The notes under the pieces were generated by a model. It was not told the DNA's origin. It worked only from the letters and a program-made list of their open reading frames with translations, and searched no databases. 64,000 nucleotides of DNA, from NCBI RefSeq assembly GCF_001020565.1, contig NZ_LDAS01000001.1, positions 2,628,520-2,692,519 of the forward strand, given 5' to 3'. A program made the translations under genes and the position numbers. The first letter of the stretch is position 1, and every line of letters begins with the position of its first letter. Shown in pieces: positions 1 to 8,446 of this stretch. The DNA comes from Maribacter thermophilus (GTDB lineage: Bacteria; Bacteroidota; Bacteroidia; Flavobacteriales; Flavobacteriaceae).

Positions 1-1
1 G

Positions 2-187
2 ACCCAAAACAGATCTAAAAAATACTACTATCTATATGAATCGGATACTTTGACCCAAATTGCACGCATTGCAAATCAAAAAGAAAAAGTAGTTATCAAA
101 TTCTCGAAAATAAGTAATAACATTGTAGATTATATACAAATCACACATAGTAACATAAAACTCCAAATTAGATTAACTGCCATTTAA
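2..187 (+). CDS. C-terminal end of an unidentified protein (5' truncated by window edge)
   Basis: An open frame runs from the window edge to a TAA at 185-187 and encodes about 61 residues. The end is rich in Ile, Lys and beta-strand-like patterns. It lies 35 bp upstream of the dehydratase-like gene on the same strand, so it is probably the preceding gene of the pigment operon. Clusters of this type often carry a LolA-like outer-membrane carrier at this place, and the beta-rich tail would be compatible, but the piece is too short to recognise. Confidence 0.5.
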   Translation, partial: TQNRSKKYYYLYESDTLTQIARIANQKEKVVIKFSKISNNIVDYIQITHSNIKLQIRLTAI

Positions 188-222
188 AAACAGCTTCTTT
201 TGGGGAATACAAAACAACTAAT

Positions 223-594
223 ATGTTAATTGACGGTCTTTACGAAATATTGGAATATGAGCATGAACAGCAACGGGTCGAGGCCACAATCAAATTGAAC
301 AAAGACCATAATATTTTTAAAGGCCATTTTCCTGGACACCCAGTTATGCCAGGCGTCTGTATTATTCAAATTATAAAGGAGCTCACCGAAAAATCATTGA
401 ACAAAAGCCTATCGCTCTCCGTTGCCTCCAACGTAAAGTTCATGGCCATTATCAATCCTCAAAAAAACGAAGTCATAAAGGTAGATTTGGCGCTTTCAGA
501 AAATGATGGCGACATTAAAGTGAAAAATACGGTCAGTTTTGACGATACCTTGGCATTAAAGTTGAATGCTACGTTTAAAATAAAAAACGTATGA
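223..594 (+). CDS. Hot-dog fold 3-hydroxyacyl-ACP dehydratase-like protein (FabZ/ApeI type)
   Basis: A 123-residue single hot-dog domain, the usual size for the family. It carries the signature HFPGHPVMPG at residues 35-44, so the catalytic His of FabZ-type dehydratases (H35) is present. The acidic partner normally found 14 residues later (Glu in FabZ, Asp in FabA) is Gln49 here. The family removes water from 3-hydroxyacyl-ACP; in aryl-polyene/flexirubin clusters such proteins act in building the polyene chain. The TGA stop overlaps the ATG of the next gene (ATGA), indicating coupling. Fold assignment is firm; catalytic competence is uncertain because of Gln49. Confidence 0.8.
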   Translation: MLIDGLYEILEYEHEQQRVEATIKLNKDHNIFKGHFPGHPVMPGVCIIQIIKELTEKSLNKSLSLSVASNVKFMAIINPQKNEVIKVDLALSENDGDIKVKNTVSFDDTLALKLNATFKIKNV

Positions 595-1076
595 AATCAT
601 TACTCTTCGGTTCTTTGTTTTTTTTGCTTCTTTTCTCGACAAACTTAAAAGAGGTACGTAAGATGTACCCCTTGGCCATGGAAGATTCGGGTATTACAGA
701 TGAACTTTACAAAGATCTATCAAATGTCTCCGAAGCGGATAATATTATCCTCTACGGGTATAAAGGTGCCATTTTGACCTTAAAGGCCAAACACGCAAAG
801 AGCATCAAGGAAAAGAAAAATTTCTTTAAAGAAGGTGTTGGCATTATAGAGTCTGCCTTGGCATCGAACCCCGACAATATAGAACTTCGTTTTATTAGGT
901 TAAGCGTTCAAGAAAACGCCCCAAAAATAGTTAAGTACAATACCAAGACCGAAGAGGACAAAAATTTCATTTTAAAGAACCTGGATAAATTGGATAACAA
1001 TTCGGTAAAAACATTGATCCGAGATTATATTCGCACATCAAAACTTTTTACCGAAGTAGAAAAGGCCACTTTTTAG
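591..1076 (+). CDS. Secreted or periplasmic protein of unknown function in the pigment cluster
   Basis: 161 residues. Residues 1-17 form a hydrophobic signal-peptide-like segment with one Lys before it. The rest is soluble, mostly helical and Lys/Glu-rich; residues 60-125 have a TPR-like helical pattern. ATGA overlap with the upstream dehydratase-like gene places it firmly in the operon. I recognise no catalytic motif. Its position suggests an accessory role in export or assembly of the pigment, which is inference only. Confidence 0.7.
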   Translation: MKSLLFGSLFFLLLFSTNLKEVRKMYPLAMEDSGITDELYKDLSNVSEADNIILYGYKGAILTLKAKHAKSIKEKKNFFKEGVGIIESALASNPDNIELRFIRLSVQENAPKIVKYNTKTEEDKNFILKNLDKLDNNSVKTLIRDYIRTSKLFTEVEKATF

Positions 1077-1098
1077 CTCTTTCTAATGTGTATCTTTG
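1071..1098 (+). promoter_or_regulatory. Candidate Bacteroidota promoter upstream of the glycosyltransferase gene
   Basis: TATCTTTG at 1091-1098 matches the Bacteroidota -7 element TAnnTTTG exactly. A weak T-rich -33 region (TTTTAG, 1071-1076) lies upstream. It sits in the 69-bp gap before the GTG start at 1146, so the second half of the cluster may have its own start site. Confidence 0.4.
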
Positions 1099-1145
1099 TC
1101 CAAATCAACACCCACTAATCAAAAAACAACACCTATCTTAGAAAC

Positions 1146-2345
1146 GTGCCTGCCATCACCACCATACAAGAGCGAATGCAACAACATCGTTGCTGTGTCA
1201 TAATACCCACATACAACAATGAAAAGACCTTGGCAAAGGTCTTGAACAGTGTCTTAGGGTACACCTGCAATATTATTGTCGTGAACGATGGGGCCACCGA
1301 TAGCACCCCCGAAATACTAAAAACCTTTTCACAGGTAGAACAGGTGCACCTAAAAAAAAATGAAGGTAAGGGCAACGCTTTAAAAATTGGTTTTAAGACG
1401 GCACTTGAGCAAGGATATGAATTTGCGATCACCATAGACTCCGACGGGCAACATTTTGCAGAGGATATCGCTGTTTTTTTAGATGCACTTGAAGCAGAGA
1501 AAACTAAGAATGTGTTATACATCGGTGCCCGCAACATGTCGCAATCGGACGTACCCGGAAAAAGCAGCTTCGGTAACAAGTTCTCTAATTTTTGGTTCTG
1601 GTTCGAAACAGGAACTTGGCTTACCGACACGCAGTGCGGCTATCGTTTGTACCCATTAAAAGAAATACAAAAACTTAAACTGTACACCCCTAAGTTCGAG
1701 TTTGAAATAGAGGTTATCGTAAAGGCTTCTTGGAACGGAACATTGGTAAAAAACGTACCGGTTAAAATATTATATGACGATAAAGATCGCGTATCACATT
1801 TTAGGACCGTACCCGATTTTACACGTATAAGCATTTTGAACACTTGGTTTGTTCTGGTAACCATTTTCTATATTAAGCCTCGTAATTTTTTCAGGAAGCT
1901 TAAAAAAAAAGGGTTTAAAAAATTTCTTTTGGAAGATGTAATGGGAAGCACCGACTCTCCTTTAAAAAAAGCACTTTCCATTGCTTTGGGCGTGTTTATT
2001 GGCCTAAGTCCGTTTTGGGGGCTTCACACATTACTGGTCTTGTTTTTGGCCGTTTTATTCAAATTGAACAAACCCATTGCCTTTGCTTTTTCCAATGTAA
2101 GCCTACCGCCATTTATTCCTTTCGTAGTGCTAATAAGCTTACAAATAGGCAGCTGGGTACTTGGTGAGACTTTCACCTTCTCTTTAGAGGGCATTCATCA
2201 AAATTTCAACTTCTTAACGCATCTAAAAGCATATATCATCGGAAGCTTATTATTCGCAACGGCCAGCGCATTGATTTTAGGGGGAATTGGCTATCTTACC
2301 CTTACATATTGGGGAAAGCGGAAAATAGCCGTTAATAATGGGTAA
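1146..2345 (+). CDS. Glycosyltransferase family 2 fused to a DUF2062 membrane domain
   Basis: 399 residues from a GTG start; an in-frame ATG at 1176 is an alternative that still leaves the GT2 domain whole. Residues 15-230 are a GT-A domain: the nucleotide-binding start IIPTYNNE, the VVNDGATDST motif and a DxD-like metal site D98-S-D100. Residues 270-390 are a DUF2062 domain with hydrophobic helices and the GLSPFWG motif, so the protein is probably membrane-bound. Related GT2 proteins are regular members of aryl-polyene/flexirubin clusters and may glycosylate a lipid or the polyene anchor; the acceptor is unknown. Its 3' end overlaps the next gene by 8 bp. Confidence 0.85.
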   Translation: MPAITTIQERMQQHRCCVIIPTYNNEKTLAKVLNSVLGYTCNIIVVNDGATDSTPEILKTFSQVEQVHLKKNEGKGNALKIGFKTALEQGYEFAITIDSDGQHFAEDIAVFLDALEAEKTKNVLYIGARNMSQSDVPGKSSFGNKFSNFWFWFETGTWLTDTQCGYRLYPLKEIQKLKLYTPKFEFEIEVIVKASWNGTLVKNVPVKILYDDKDRVSHFRTVPDFTRISILNTWFVLVTIFYIKPRNFFRKLKKKGFKKFLLEDVMGSTDSPLKKALSIALGVFIGLSPFWGLHTLLVLFLAVLFKLNKPIAFAFSNVSLPPFIPFVVLISLQIGSWVLGETFTFSLEGIHQNFNFLTHLKAYIIGSLLFATASALILGGIGYLTLTYWGKRKIAVNNG

Positions 2346-5300
2346 TTTTTTTCTGAAAACATATCATAGTATCAAAAACCATAAGGGCCTTAGCATATCG
2401 CTACTTTTGGTAATGGTATCCGTTCTTTTGTTTTTAGCCTCCAAAGTCAATTTTAAGGATGATATCACCGCTTTAATTCCTTCGAACAAGGAAACATTGC
2501 GAATTCAAAAAGTACTGAAGTCCATTTCATTTACCGACAAGATCATTGTTAATATTGAAAGAGGTCCCAATACTTCTCTAGACCAACTCACCCAATATGC
2601 CTCTGAGTTTACCGATAGTATTTTAAAAGACTATTCGCCCTATGTAAAAAAGGTTCAGGGCAAGGTAAACGATACCGAAGTCTTTCAGATGCTGGACCTG
2701 GTCTACGAAAACCTTCCCCTTTTTCTTGAACAGAAAGACTATAAGACCATAGCCCTTAAATTGTCAAAAGACAGTATACAGCACCAAATGGAACAAAATT
2801 ACCGGTCGCTTATATCACCGTCCGGTATCGTATCTAAAAAAAGTATACTCAAAGATCCTTTAGGGCTATCTTTTATTGCATTAAAAAAACTTCAGAAATT
2901 AGGCGTAGCAGAAGATTTTAAACTTCATAATGGGTTTTTACTGAATAAGGAAGAAACAAACATTCTACTCTTTTTAACGCCTGTACACCCCTCTAGCGCC
3001 ACGGTAGAAAACAAACCCTTATCAGACGGTCTGTATGCACTGGAAAACAAATTCAAGTCCAAATACCAAAACAATATAGAAGTATCTTTTTTTGGTGCCG
3101 CCATGGTCGCGGTGGCAAATGCACAACAGGTAAAAACCGATATTTTGTTTACGGTAAGTATCGCCATGATACTTTTACTGGTTTTATTAATAGCCTTTTA
3201 CAAGAAAATAACTTTACCTATTATCCTGTTTGCCCCCACTGTTTTCGGCGCGCTCCTTGCAATGGCGTTTTTATCGTTGGTACGTGAGTATATTTCGGCA
3301 ATTTCATTGGGTATCGGAGCTATATTATTGGGAGTCACCCTAGACTATGCCCTGCATATACTTACCCATATTAGAAAAGGACATACTATAAAAATGCTCT
3401 ACAACGAGGTAGCGCCCTCCATTATAATGAGCAGTCTTACTACTGCCTCCGCATTTTTGTGCCTCTTGTTTTTAGATTCACAGGCCCTTCAGGATCTGGG
3501 TGTTTTTGCCTCTGTAAGTGTTACCGGAGCTTCACTTTTCGCCTTGATATTTGTTCCTCAGGTGTATGCATACAAAGAAAGTCTAAAACAGAAAACCAGT
3601 TTTTTGGAACACTTGGCCGCATTTGAGTTTCATAAAAACAAATGGGCCATAGGGCTTTTGATCATAGGTATGGTCATAAGTGCCTTTTATTACAACAAGG
3701 TAACTTTTAACCAAGATATAAGTAAACTAAACTACGAATCCGAAGTACTTTCAGAAGCTAAGAAAAAGCTTGAAAACCTTACAGATCTAGAATCAAAATC
3801 GGTATACCTTTCCACATACGGAGAAGATCGGGAAAAGGTTTTACAGAGAAACGATGCCATTTATGAGGACCTTCAACAACTAAAGAAAAAAAACGAGATT
3901 ATCAATTTTACCTCGGTCTCCAGTCTTGCCAAATCCTCTAAGACCCAAAAAGGGAAAATAGAATCTTGGAGCAACTTCTGGACATCCATAAAAATAGATT
4001 CGTTAGAAAAAAATCTGAATAGTTCTTCAAAAAAACTAGGATTCAAAGAAAGCACTTTTCAAAATTTTTACAACTGGCTCAATGGCGAATTTACCCCAAT
4101 GTCGCTTTCCGATTTTGAGAAAGTACCATTGTTGAGCATCGAAGACTATATAGTTACGGATACCTCTGGCACTACGGCCACCACTTTGGTAAAACTGAAC
4201 GATAACCAATTTGATGTTTTAAAAAATAGATTCAAAGATGAGCAGAATACTTTGCTTATAAACAGAAAACAGGTGAACGAGTCGTTCTTGGGTACTCTAA
4301 AGAATGATTTTAACCGTTTGTTGATGCTATCGTTGATTACGGTACTTGTTATTCTTGCCTTGTTTTACAGAAGCCTATCGTTGACCATGGTAACCGCGAT
4401 ACCCATATTTCTTACATGGTTTTTAACCGTTGGCATCATGGGGTTGCTGAATATAGAATTCAATATTTTCAATATTATAATCTGTAGCTTTATTTTTGGC
4501 TTGGGCGTAGATTATAGCATCTTTGTCACCAATGGTCTTTTGACCGAGCATAGGACCGGCGTTAAAACACTACCCACACATAAGACCTCTATATTGCTAT
4601 CCATTATTACCACCATTGCCAGTGTGGGAGTCATGGTCTTTGCAAAACACCCCGCACTTTATGCCATCTCAAGGGTCTCCCTTATCGGAATATTCTCTGC
4701 CGCCTTTGTTGCCTTTACATTGCAGCCACAGTTATTTCGTCTTTTTATAGGAAATAAGGATAAAAGGCCTATTTCATTACGATATTTCATTCATTCCGTA
4801 TTGTCTTTCATCTATTTTGGCCTTGGCGGCATTCTATTCTCTATTTATGCATGGATAGCAACCAAAATAAACCCCGACCAAGCTCAAAAAGAAAATATTC
4901 GATTTCACAAAGCGGTCTCCAAATTAATGAAATCGGTACTGTACACCAATCCCTTTGTAAAAAAACAAGTTGTAAACCCACATAACGAAACCTTTGAAAA
5001 ACCGGTAATGATCATTGCCAACCATACCTCTTTTCTAGATATTCTATGCATTGGTATGCTTCACCCTAAAATTGTCTTTTTGGTCAACGATTGGGTATAC
5101 AACTCACCTATATTCGGAAGGGCGGCAAAGCTAGCGGGAGCCTATCCCGTTTCGGGAGGAATAGAAAACGGAGAGGTCTATTTAAAGAACAAACTGGAAC
5201 AAGGCTTTTCTTTTATTGCTTTTCCCGAAGGAACACGTTCCACGACCAATAAAATAAAAAGATTCCACAAAGGGGCCTTTTACCTGGCCGAAAAATTAAA

Positions 5301-6021
5301 TTTGGATTTACTGCCCGTATTAATTCATGGCAACTCTGAAGTTTTGCCCAAAGGTAGTTTTGTAATCAGGGATGGCAGTATCACTGTAGAGCTATTACCA
5401 AGAATACCGGTCTCTTCCAAAGAATATGGAGAGGACTACACCAAAAAAGGTAAATTGGTAGGAGCTTATTTTAGAAACGAATTTAGAAGATTACGCGAGC
5501 AGAAAGAAAGCCAAGATTATTGGAAAAAAACCTTGCTTGAAAACTACCGTTATAAAGGCGATGCCATTTACAAAAGGGTAAAGACCGACCTACAACAACA
5601 CAGCAAAATATACCTTAAGATCATTAGATCAATAGCCCTTAAAGAAAAAATCGTTCACCTTTCTCAAGATGATGGGCAGTTAGACCTATTATTGTCGTTG
5701 GACTCCTTAGACAGAAAAATACACACGTATTTATCAAACACACTATCTAGAGAAGCTTTAAAGGAAAACTTTCTAACAAAGAACCATAGTAAGATCACGG
5801 TACACGACACTATGGAAGAAGCTTTGTCTCAACCGGCCAACTTACTCATTATCAATCTTGACCAAGTAGAATTACTAAAAATTAAAAACCTTGACATTCA
5901 CACCATTATTCTATTGAAGCCCGAGGGAAATCTTGATTCGGAAGAAGTTTTGCATACAGATTTCTCCATTAGTGACCAAAGTGATAATTTTATTGTACTA
6001 AACAAAAAAACGCAACATTGA
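2338..6021 (+). CDS. MMPL/RND-type exporter fused to lysophospholipid acyltransferase and methyltransferase-like domain
   Basis: 1227 residues with three parts. Residues 1-800 form an MMPL/RND-like transporter: an N-terminal membrane helix, a large extracytoplasmic loop, helix bundles near 270-410 and 660-800. Residues 860-1050 are a PlsC-type acyltransferase with the HX4D motif at H896-D901 (NHTSFLD) and FPEGTR at 962-967. Residues 1060-1227 look like a class I SAM methyltransferase, but motif I is degraded to VHLSQDDGQLD near 1106-1116. Trifunctional proteins of this order are known in Bacteroidota pigment clusters. The likely job is acylating and exporting the aryl polyene lipid to the outer membrane. 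It overlaps both neighbours. Confidence 0.9.
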   Translation: MGNFFLKTYHSIKNHKGLSISLLLVMVSVLLFLASKVNFKDDITALIPSNKETLRIQKVLKSISFTDKIIVNIERGPNTSLDQLTQYASEFTDSILKDYSPYVKKVQGKVNDTEVFQMLDLVYENLPLFLEQKDYKTIALKLSKDSIQHQMEQNYRSLISPSGIVSKKSILKDPLGLSFIALKKLQKLGVAEDFKLHNGFLLNKEETNILLFLTPVHPSSATVENKPLSDGLYALENKFKSKYQNNIEVSFFGAAMVAVANAQQVKTDILFTVSIAMILLLVLLIAFYKKITLPIILFAPTVFGALLAMAFLSLVREYISAISLGIGAILLGVTLDYALHILTHIRKGHTIKMLYNEVAPSIIMSSLTTASAFLCLLFLDSQALQDLGVFASVSVTGASLFALIFVPQVYAYKESLKQKTSFLEHLAAFEFHKNKWAIGLLIIGMVISAFYYNKVTFNQDISKLNYESEVLSEAKKKLENLTDLESKSVYLSTYGEDREKVLQRNDAIYEDLQQLKKKNEIINFTSVSSLAKSSKTQKGKIESWSNFWTSIKIDSLEKNLNSSSKKLGFKESTFQNFYNWLNGEFTPMSLSDFEKVPLLSIEDYIVTDTSGTTATTLVKLNDNQFDVLKNRFKDEQNTLLINRKQVNESFLGTLKNDFNRLLMLSLITVLVILALFYRSLSLTMVTAIPIFLTWFLTVGIMGLLNIEFNIFNIIICSFIFGLGVDYSIFVTNGLLTEHRTGVKTLPTHKTSILLSIITTIASVGVMVFAKHPALYAISRVSLIGIFSAAFVAFTLQPQLFRLFIGNKDKRPISLRYFIHSVLSFIYFGLGGILFSIYAWIATKINPDQAQKENIRFHKAVSKLMKSVLYTNPFVKKQVVNPHNETFEKPVMIIANHTSFLDILCIGMLHPKIVFLVNDWVYNSPIFGRAAKLAGAYPVSGGIENGEVYLKNKLEQGFSFIAFPEGTRSTTNKIKRFHKGAFYLAEKLNLDLLPVLIHGNSEVLPKGSFVIRDGSITVELLPRIPVSSKEYGEDYTKKGKLVGAYFRNEFRRLREQKESQDYWKKTLLENYRYKGDAIYKRVKTDLQQHSKIYLKIIRSIALKEKIVHLSQDDGQLDLLLSLDSLDRKIHTYLSNTLSREALKENFLTKNHSKITVHDTMEEALSQPANLLIINLDQVELLKIKNLDIHTIILLKPEGNLDSEEVLHTDFSISDQSDNFIVLNKKTQH

Positions 6022-7568
6022 AAAAACATTACGACGTGGTTATTATAGGTAGTGGAATGGGCGGGCTTGTTGCGGCCAATATTCTTGCAAGTGAAGGTCG
6101 TAGTGTTTGTGTTTTAGAAAAGAACAACCAGTACGGTGGCAACCTGCAGACATTTGTTCGCGAGCGAACTATTTTTGACACCGGAGTGCATTATATAGGA
6201 GGACTCTCCGAAGGTCAGAACCTTTATAAGTACTTTGATTATCTGGATATTTTAGACGGACTCCATTTTAAAAAATTAGATGAAGACGGTTACGACATTA
6301 TTTCTTTTGGCAATGATGACGACGTATATCCGCATGCCCAAGGATATGATAATTTTATAGCTCAATTGGTCAAAAAATTTCCTGAAGAAGGTGAGGCCAT
6401 AGAAGCGTATAGTGCTAAATTGCAGGAAATCTGTCATAAATTCCCCTTATACAAACTAGAGCAGGGCAAACCTTATGGCAACGATCCAGAACTATTTCAA
6501 CAAACTGCCAAGGGATATATTGACAGTATTACCAAAAACGAGAAACTTAGGGCCGTATTGGCCGGCTCAAATCTTTTGTATGCCGGCGACCCCGACAAAA
6601 CCCCGCTATACGTTCATGCACTATCTATTAATTCTTATATAGAAAGTGCCTATAGATGTGCGGACGGGGGTAGCCAGATCACAAAACTGCTGGTTAGAAA
6701 ATTAAAAGAAAATGGAGGAGAAGCCTATAAACATAGCGAAGTTGTAGACATCACCTGCGAAAACAAAAAATTGGTATCTGCCACGACAAAAGATGGCAGA
6801 GTGGTATACGGAGATCTGTTCATATCTAACATTGAACCCAAATACACCCTAAAATTGGTAGGTGAAGAGAATTTTAGAAAATCGTACAACTACCGAATAC
6901 AGGAAATGGAAAGTATCATTTCTGCATTTAGTATCCACATTGTGCTAAAGCCCAAAACCTTTAAATACCTTAACAAGAATTATTACCATTTTAAAGATTA
7001 TAAAAAAGTTTGGGAGGGCCATAAGTATACGGAGGAAACCTGGCCAGAAACATACATGGTTTGTATGGGCGCCAGAAAAAACCAAGATGAATGGGGAGAG
7101 CAGCTTACGGCCATCACCTATATGAAATATGAAGAAGTCATGGAATGGGATGACACCTTTAACACCGTTTCTCAAAAAAATGATAGAGGTGCCGAATACC
7201 AAGCCTTTAAAAAAAGAAAAACAGAAATATTTTTAAAAGAATTAGAAAAAAAGTTCCCTAATATCAGAGAGTGCATACAATCCGTACATGCATCTACACC
7301 ATTGTCTTATAGAGATTACATTGGCAACCACCAAGGTTCTATGTACGGTTATGTAAAAGATGTAAACGATCCTTTAAAATCGTTTATATCGCCCAAAACA
7401 AAAATCGAAAACCTATTCTTGACAGGACAAAGCCTAAACATGCACGGTATTTTAGGTGTTACCATAAGTGGCGTGGTTACCTGTTCGGAAATTTTGGGAG
7501 GCCCCTACTTGGTCAACAAGATCAAGGAAAAGCTTTTAAAGAAAGAAAACAATAAAACCATAGTCTAA
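6018..7568 (+). CDS. FAD-dependent phytoene-desaturase/retinol-saturase-like oxidoreductase
   Basis: 516 residues from a TTG start whose last bases overlap the previous TGA stop (TTGA). The N-terminus has the Rossmann dinucleotide motif GSGMGG at 11-16 and Glu34 at the end of strand beta2, typical for FAD binding. The C-terminal stretch with TGQSLNMHGILGV is the second FAD contact of the carotenoid-desaturase family, and overall length fits. In this context it probably alters the saturation of the polyene or another lipid chain. Ends at the first base of the next ATG (TAATG). Confidence 0.85.
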   Translation: MKKHYDVVIIGSGMGGLVAANILASEGRSVCVLEKNNQYGGNLQTFVRERTIFDTGVHYIGGLSEGQNLYKYFDYLDILDGLHFKKLDEDGYDIISFGNDDDVYPHAQGYDNFIAQLVKKFPEEGEAIEAYSAKLQEICHKFPLYKLEQGKPYGNDPELFQQTAKGYIDSITKNEKLRAVLAGSNLLYAGDPDKTPLYVHALSINSYIESAYRCADGGSQITKLLVRKLKENGGEAYKHSEVVDITCENKKLVSATTKDGRVVYGDLFISNIEPKYTLKLVGEENFRKSYNYRIQEMESIISAFSIHIVLKPKTFKYLNKNYYHFKDYKKVWEGHKYTEETWPETYMVCMGARKNQDEWGEQLTAITYMKYEEVMEWDDTFNTVSQKNDRGAEYQAFKKRKTEIFLKELEKKFPNIRECIQSVHASTPLSYRDYIGNHQGSMYGYVKDVNDPLKSFISPKTKIENLFLTGQSLNMHGILGVTISGVVTCSEILGGPYLVNKIKEKLLKKENNKTIV

Positions 7569-8446
7569 TGGGAACTTTTAAGACTACACCTATCACCGTT
7601 CTAGAAAACATTTCGAAACAAGATTTCATAAAAAACTATTACCGTCCCCAAAAACCGGTCTTGATCAAGGGTATGACCAAAAACTGGCCCGCCTATAAAA
7701 AATGGACCCTAAATTACATTCAAAAAAAAGCCGGTGACCAAATAGTTCCTTTATACAACAACGAACCCGCAAAAGACAAACAAAGCGTATACGAACCTGT
7801 TAAGGAAATGAAACTGGCCGAGTATATAGAAATATTAAAAACAAAACCTACGGACTTAAGGATTTTCTTTTATGAGATCCTAAAAAAGATGCCCGATCTT
7901 GCCCAAGACTTTGAATACCCCGATATAGGGCTCAAGTTTTTCAAAAAACTTCCGGCCCTGTTCTTTGGTGGTGGAGAATCGAAAGTGTTCATGCACTATG
8001 ATATTGATTTACCCGACAGTATGCATTTTCATTTTGATGGCCATAAGCATGTAACCTTATTTTCTCCAGATCAGACAAAATACCTGTACAGGGTGCCATA
8101 TTCCATACATAATTTAGAGTCCATAGATATGGACAATCCTGATTTTGATACCTATCCGGCACTTAAATATGCGCAAGGTATTACCGCACAGATGGAACAT
8201 GGCGATGCTCTTTATATGCCCAGTGGCTATTGGCATTACATAAAGTATTTGGACGGTGGTTTCTCTATGACGCTACGGGCCTTGCCCAGAAAACCGAAAA
8301 AATTCATCCAAATGCTATATAACGTAATGATCATGCGTCATTTCGATAATTTTACAAGAAAGCATTGGGGGCAAAAGTGGCTGAATCATAAAGATGAACT
8401 GGCCATAAAAAAAACACATAAAAACCTAGCAAACATTCTTAAGTGA
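7568..8446 (+). CDS. Cupin-like (JmjC-related) 2-oxoglutarate/Fe(II) oxygenase-type protein
   Basis: 292 residues, cupin_8 type fold. The first two Fe(II) ligands of the family are readable as H143-Y-D145, and the third as H223 in the GYWHY segment. Residues 20-45 resemble the RPVLIKG entry motif of FIH-like proteins. Such proteins are recurrent in flexirubin-type clusters; they could hydroxylate a small molecule or a protein, but the substrate is unknown. Start ATG follows the preceding stop by TAATG overlap, and its own stop overlaps the next GTG start, so translation is coupled on both sides. Confidence 0.8.
   Translation: MGTFKTTPITVLENISKQDFIKNYYRPQKPVLIKGMTKNWPAYKKWTLNYIQKKAGDQIVPLYNNEPAKDKQSVYEPVKEMKLAEYIEILKTKPTDLRIFFYEILKKMPDLAQDFEYPDIGLKFFKKLPALFFGGGESKVFMHYDIDLPDSMHFHFDGHKHVTLFSPDQTKYLYRVPYSIHNLESIDMDNPDFDTYPALKYAQGITAQMEHGDALYMPSGYWHYIKYLDGGFSMTLRALPRKPKKFIQMLYNVMIMRHFDNFTRKHWGQKWLNHKDELAIKKTHKNLANILK

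Noticed and set aside
1133-1630. 165-codon minus-strand frame opposite the glycosyltransferase
   Set aside because: Fully antisense to a gene with clear GT2 motifs; Cys/Ser-rich translation without any domain.
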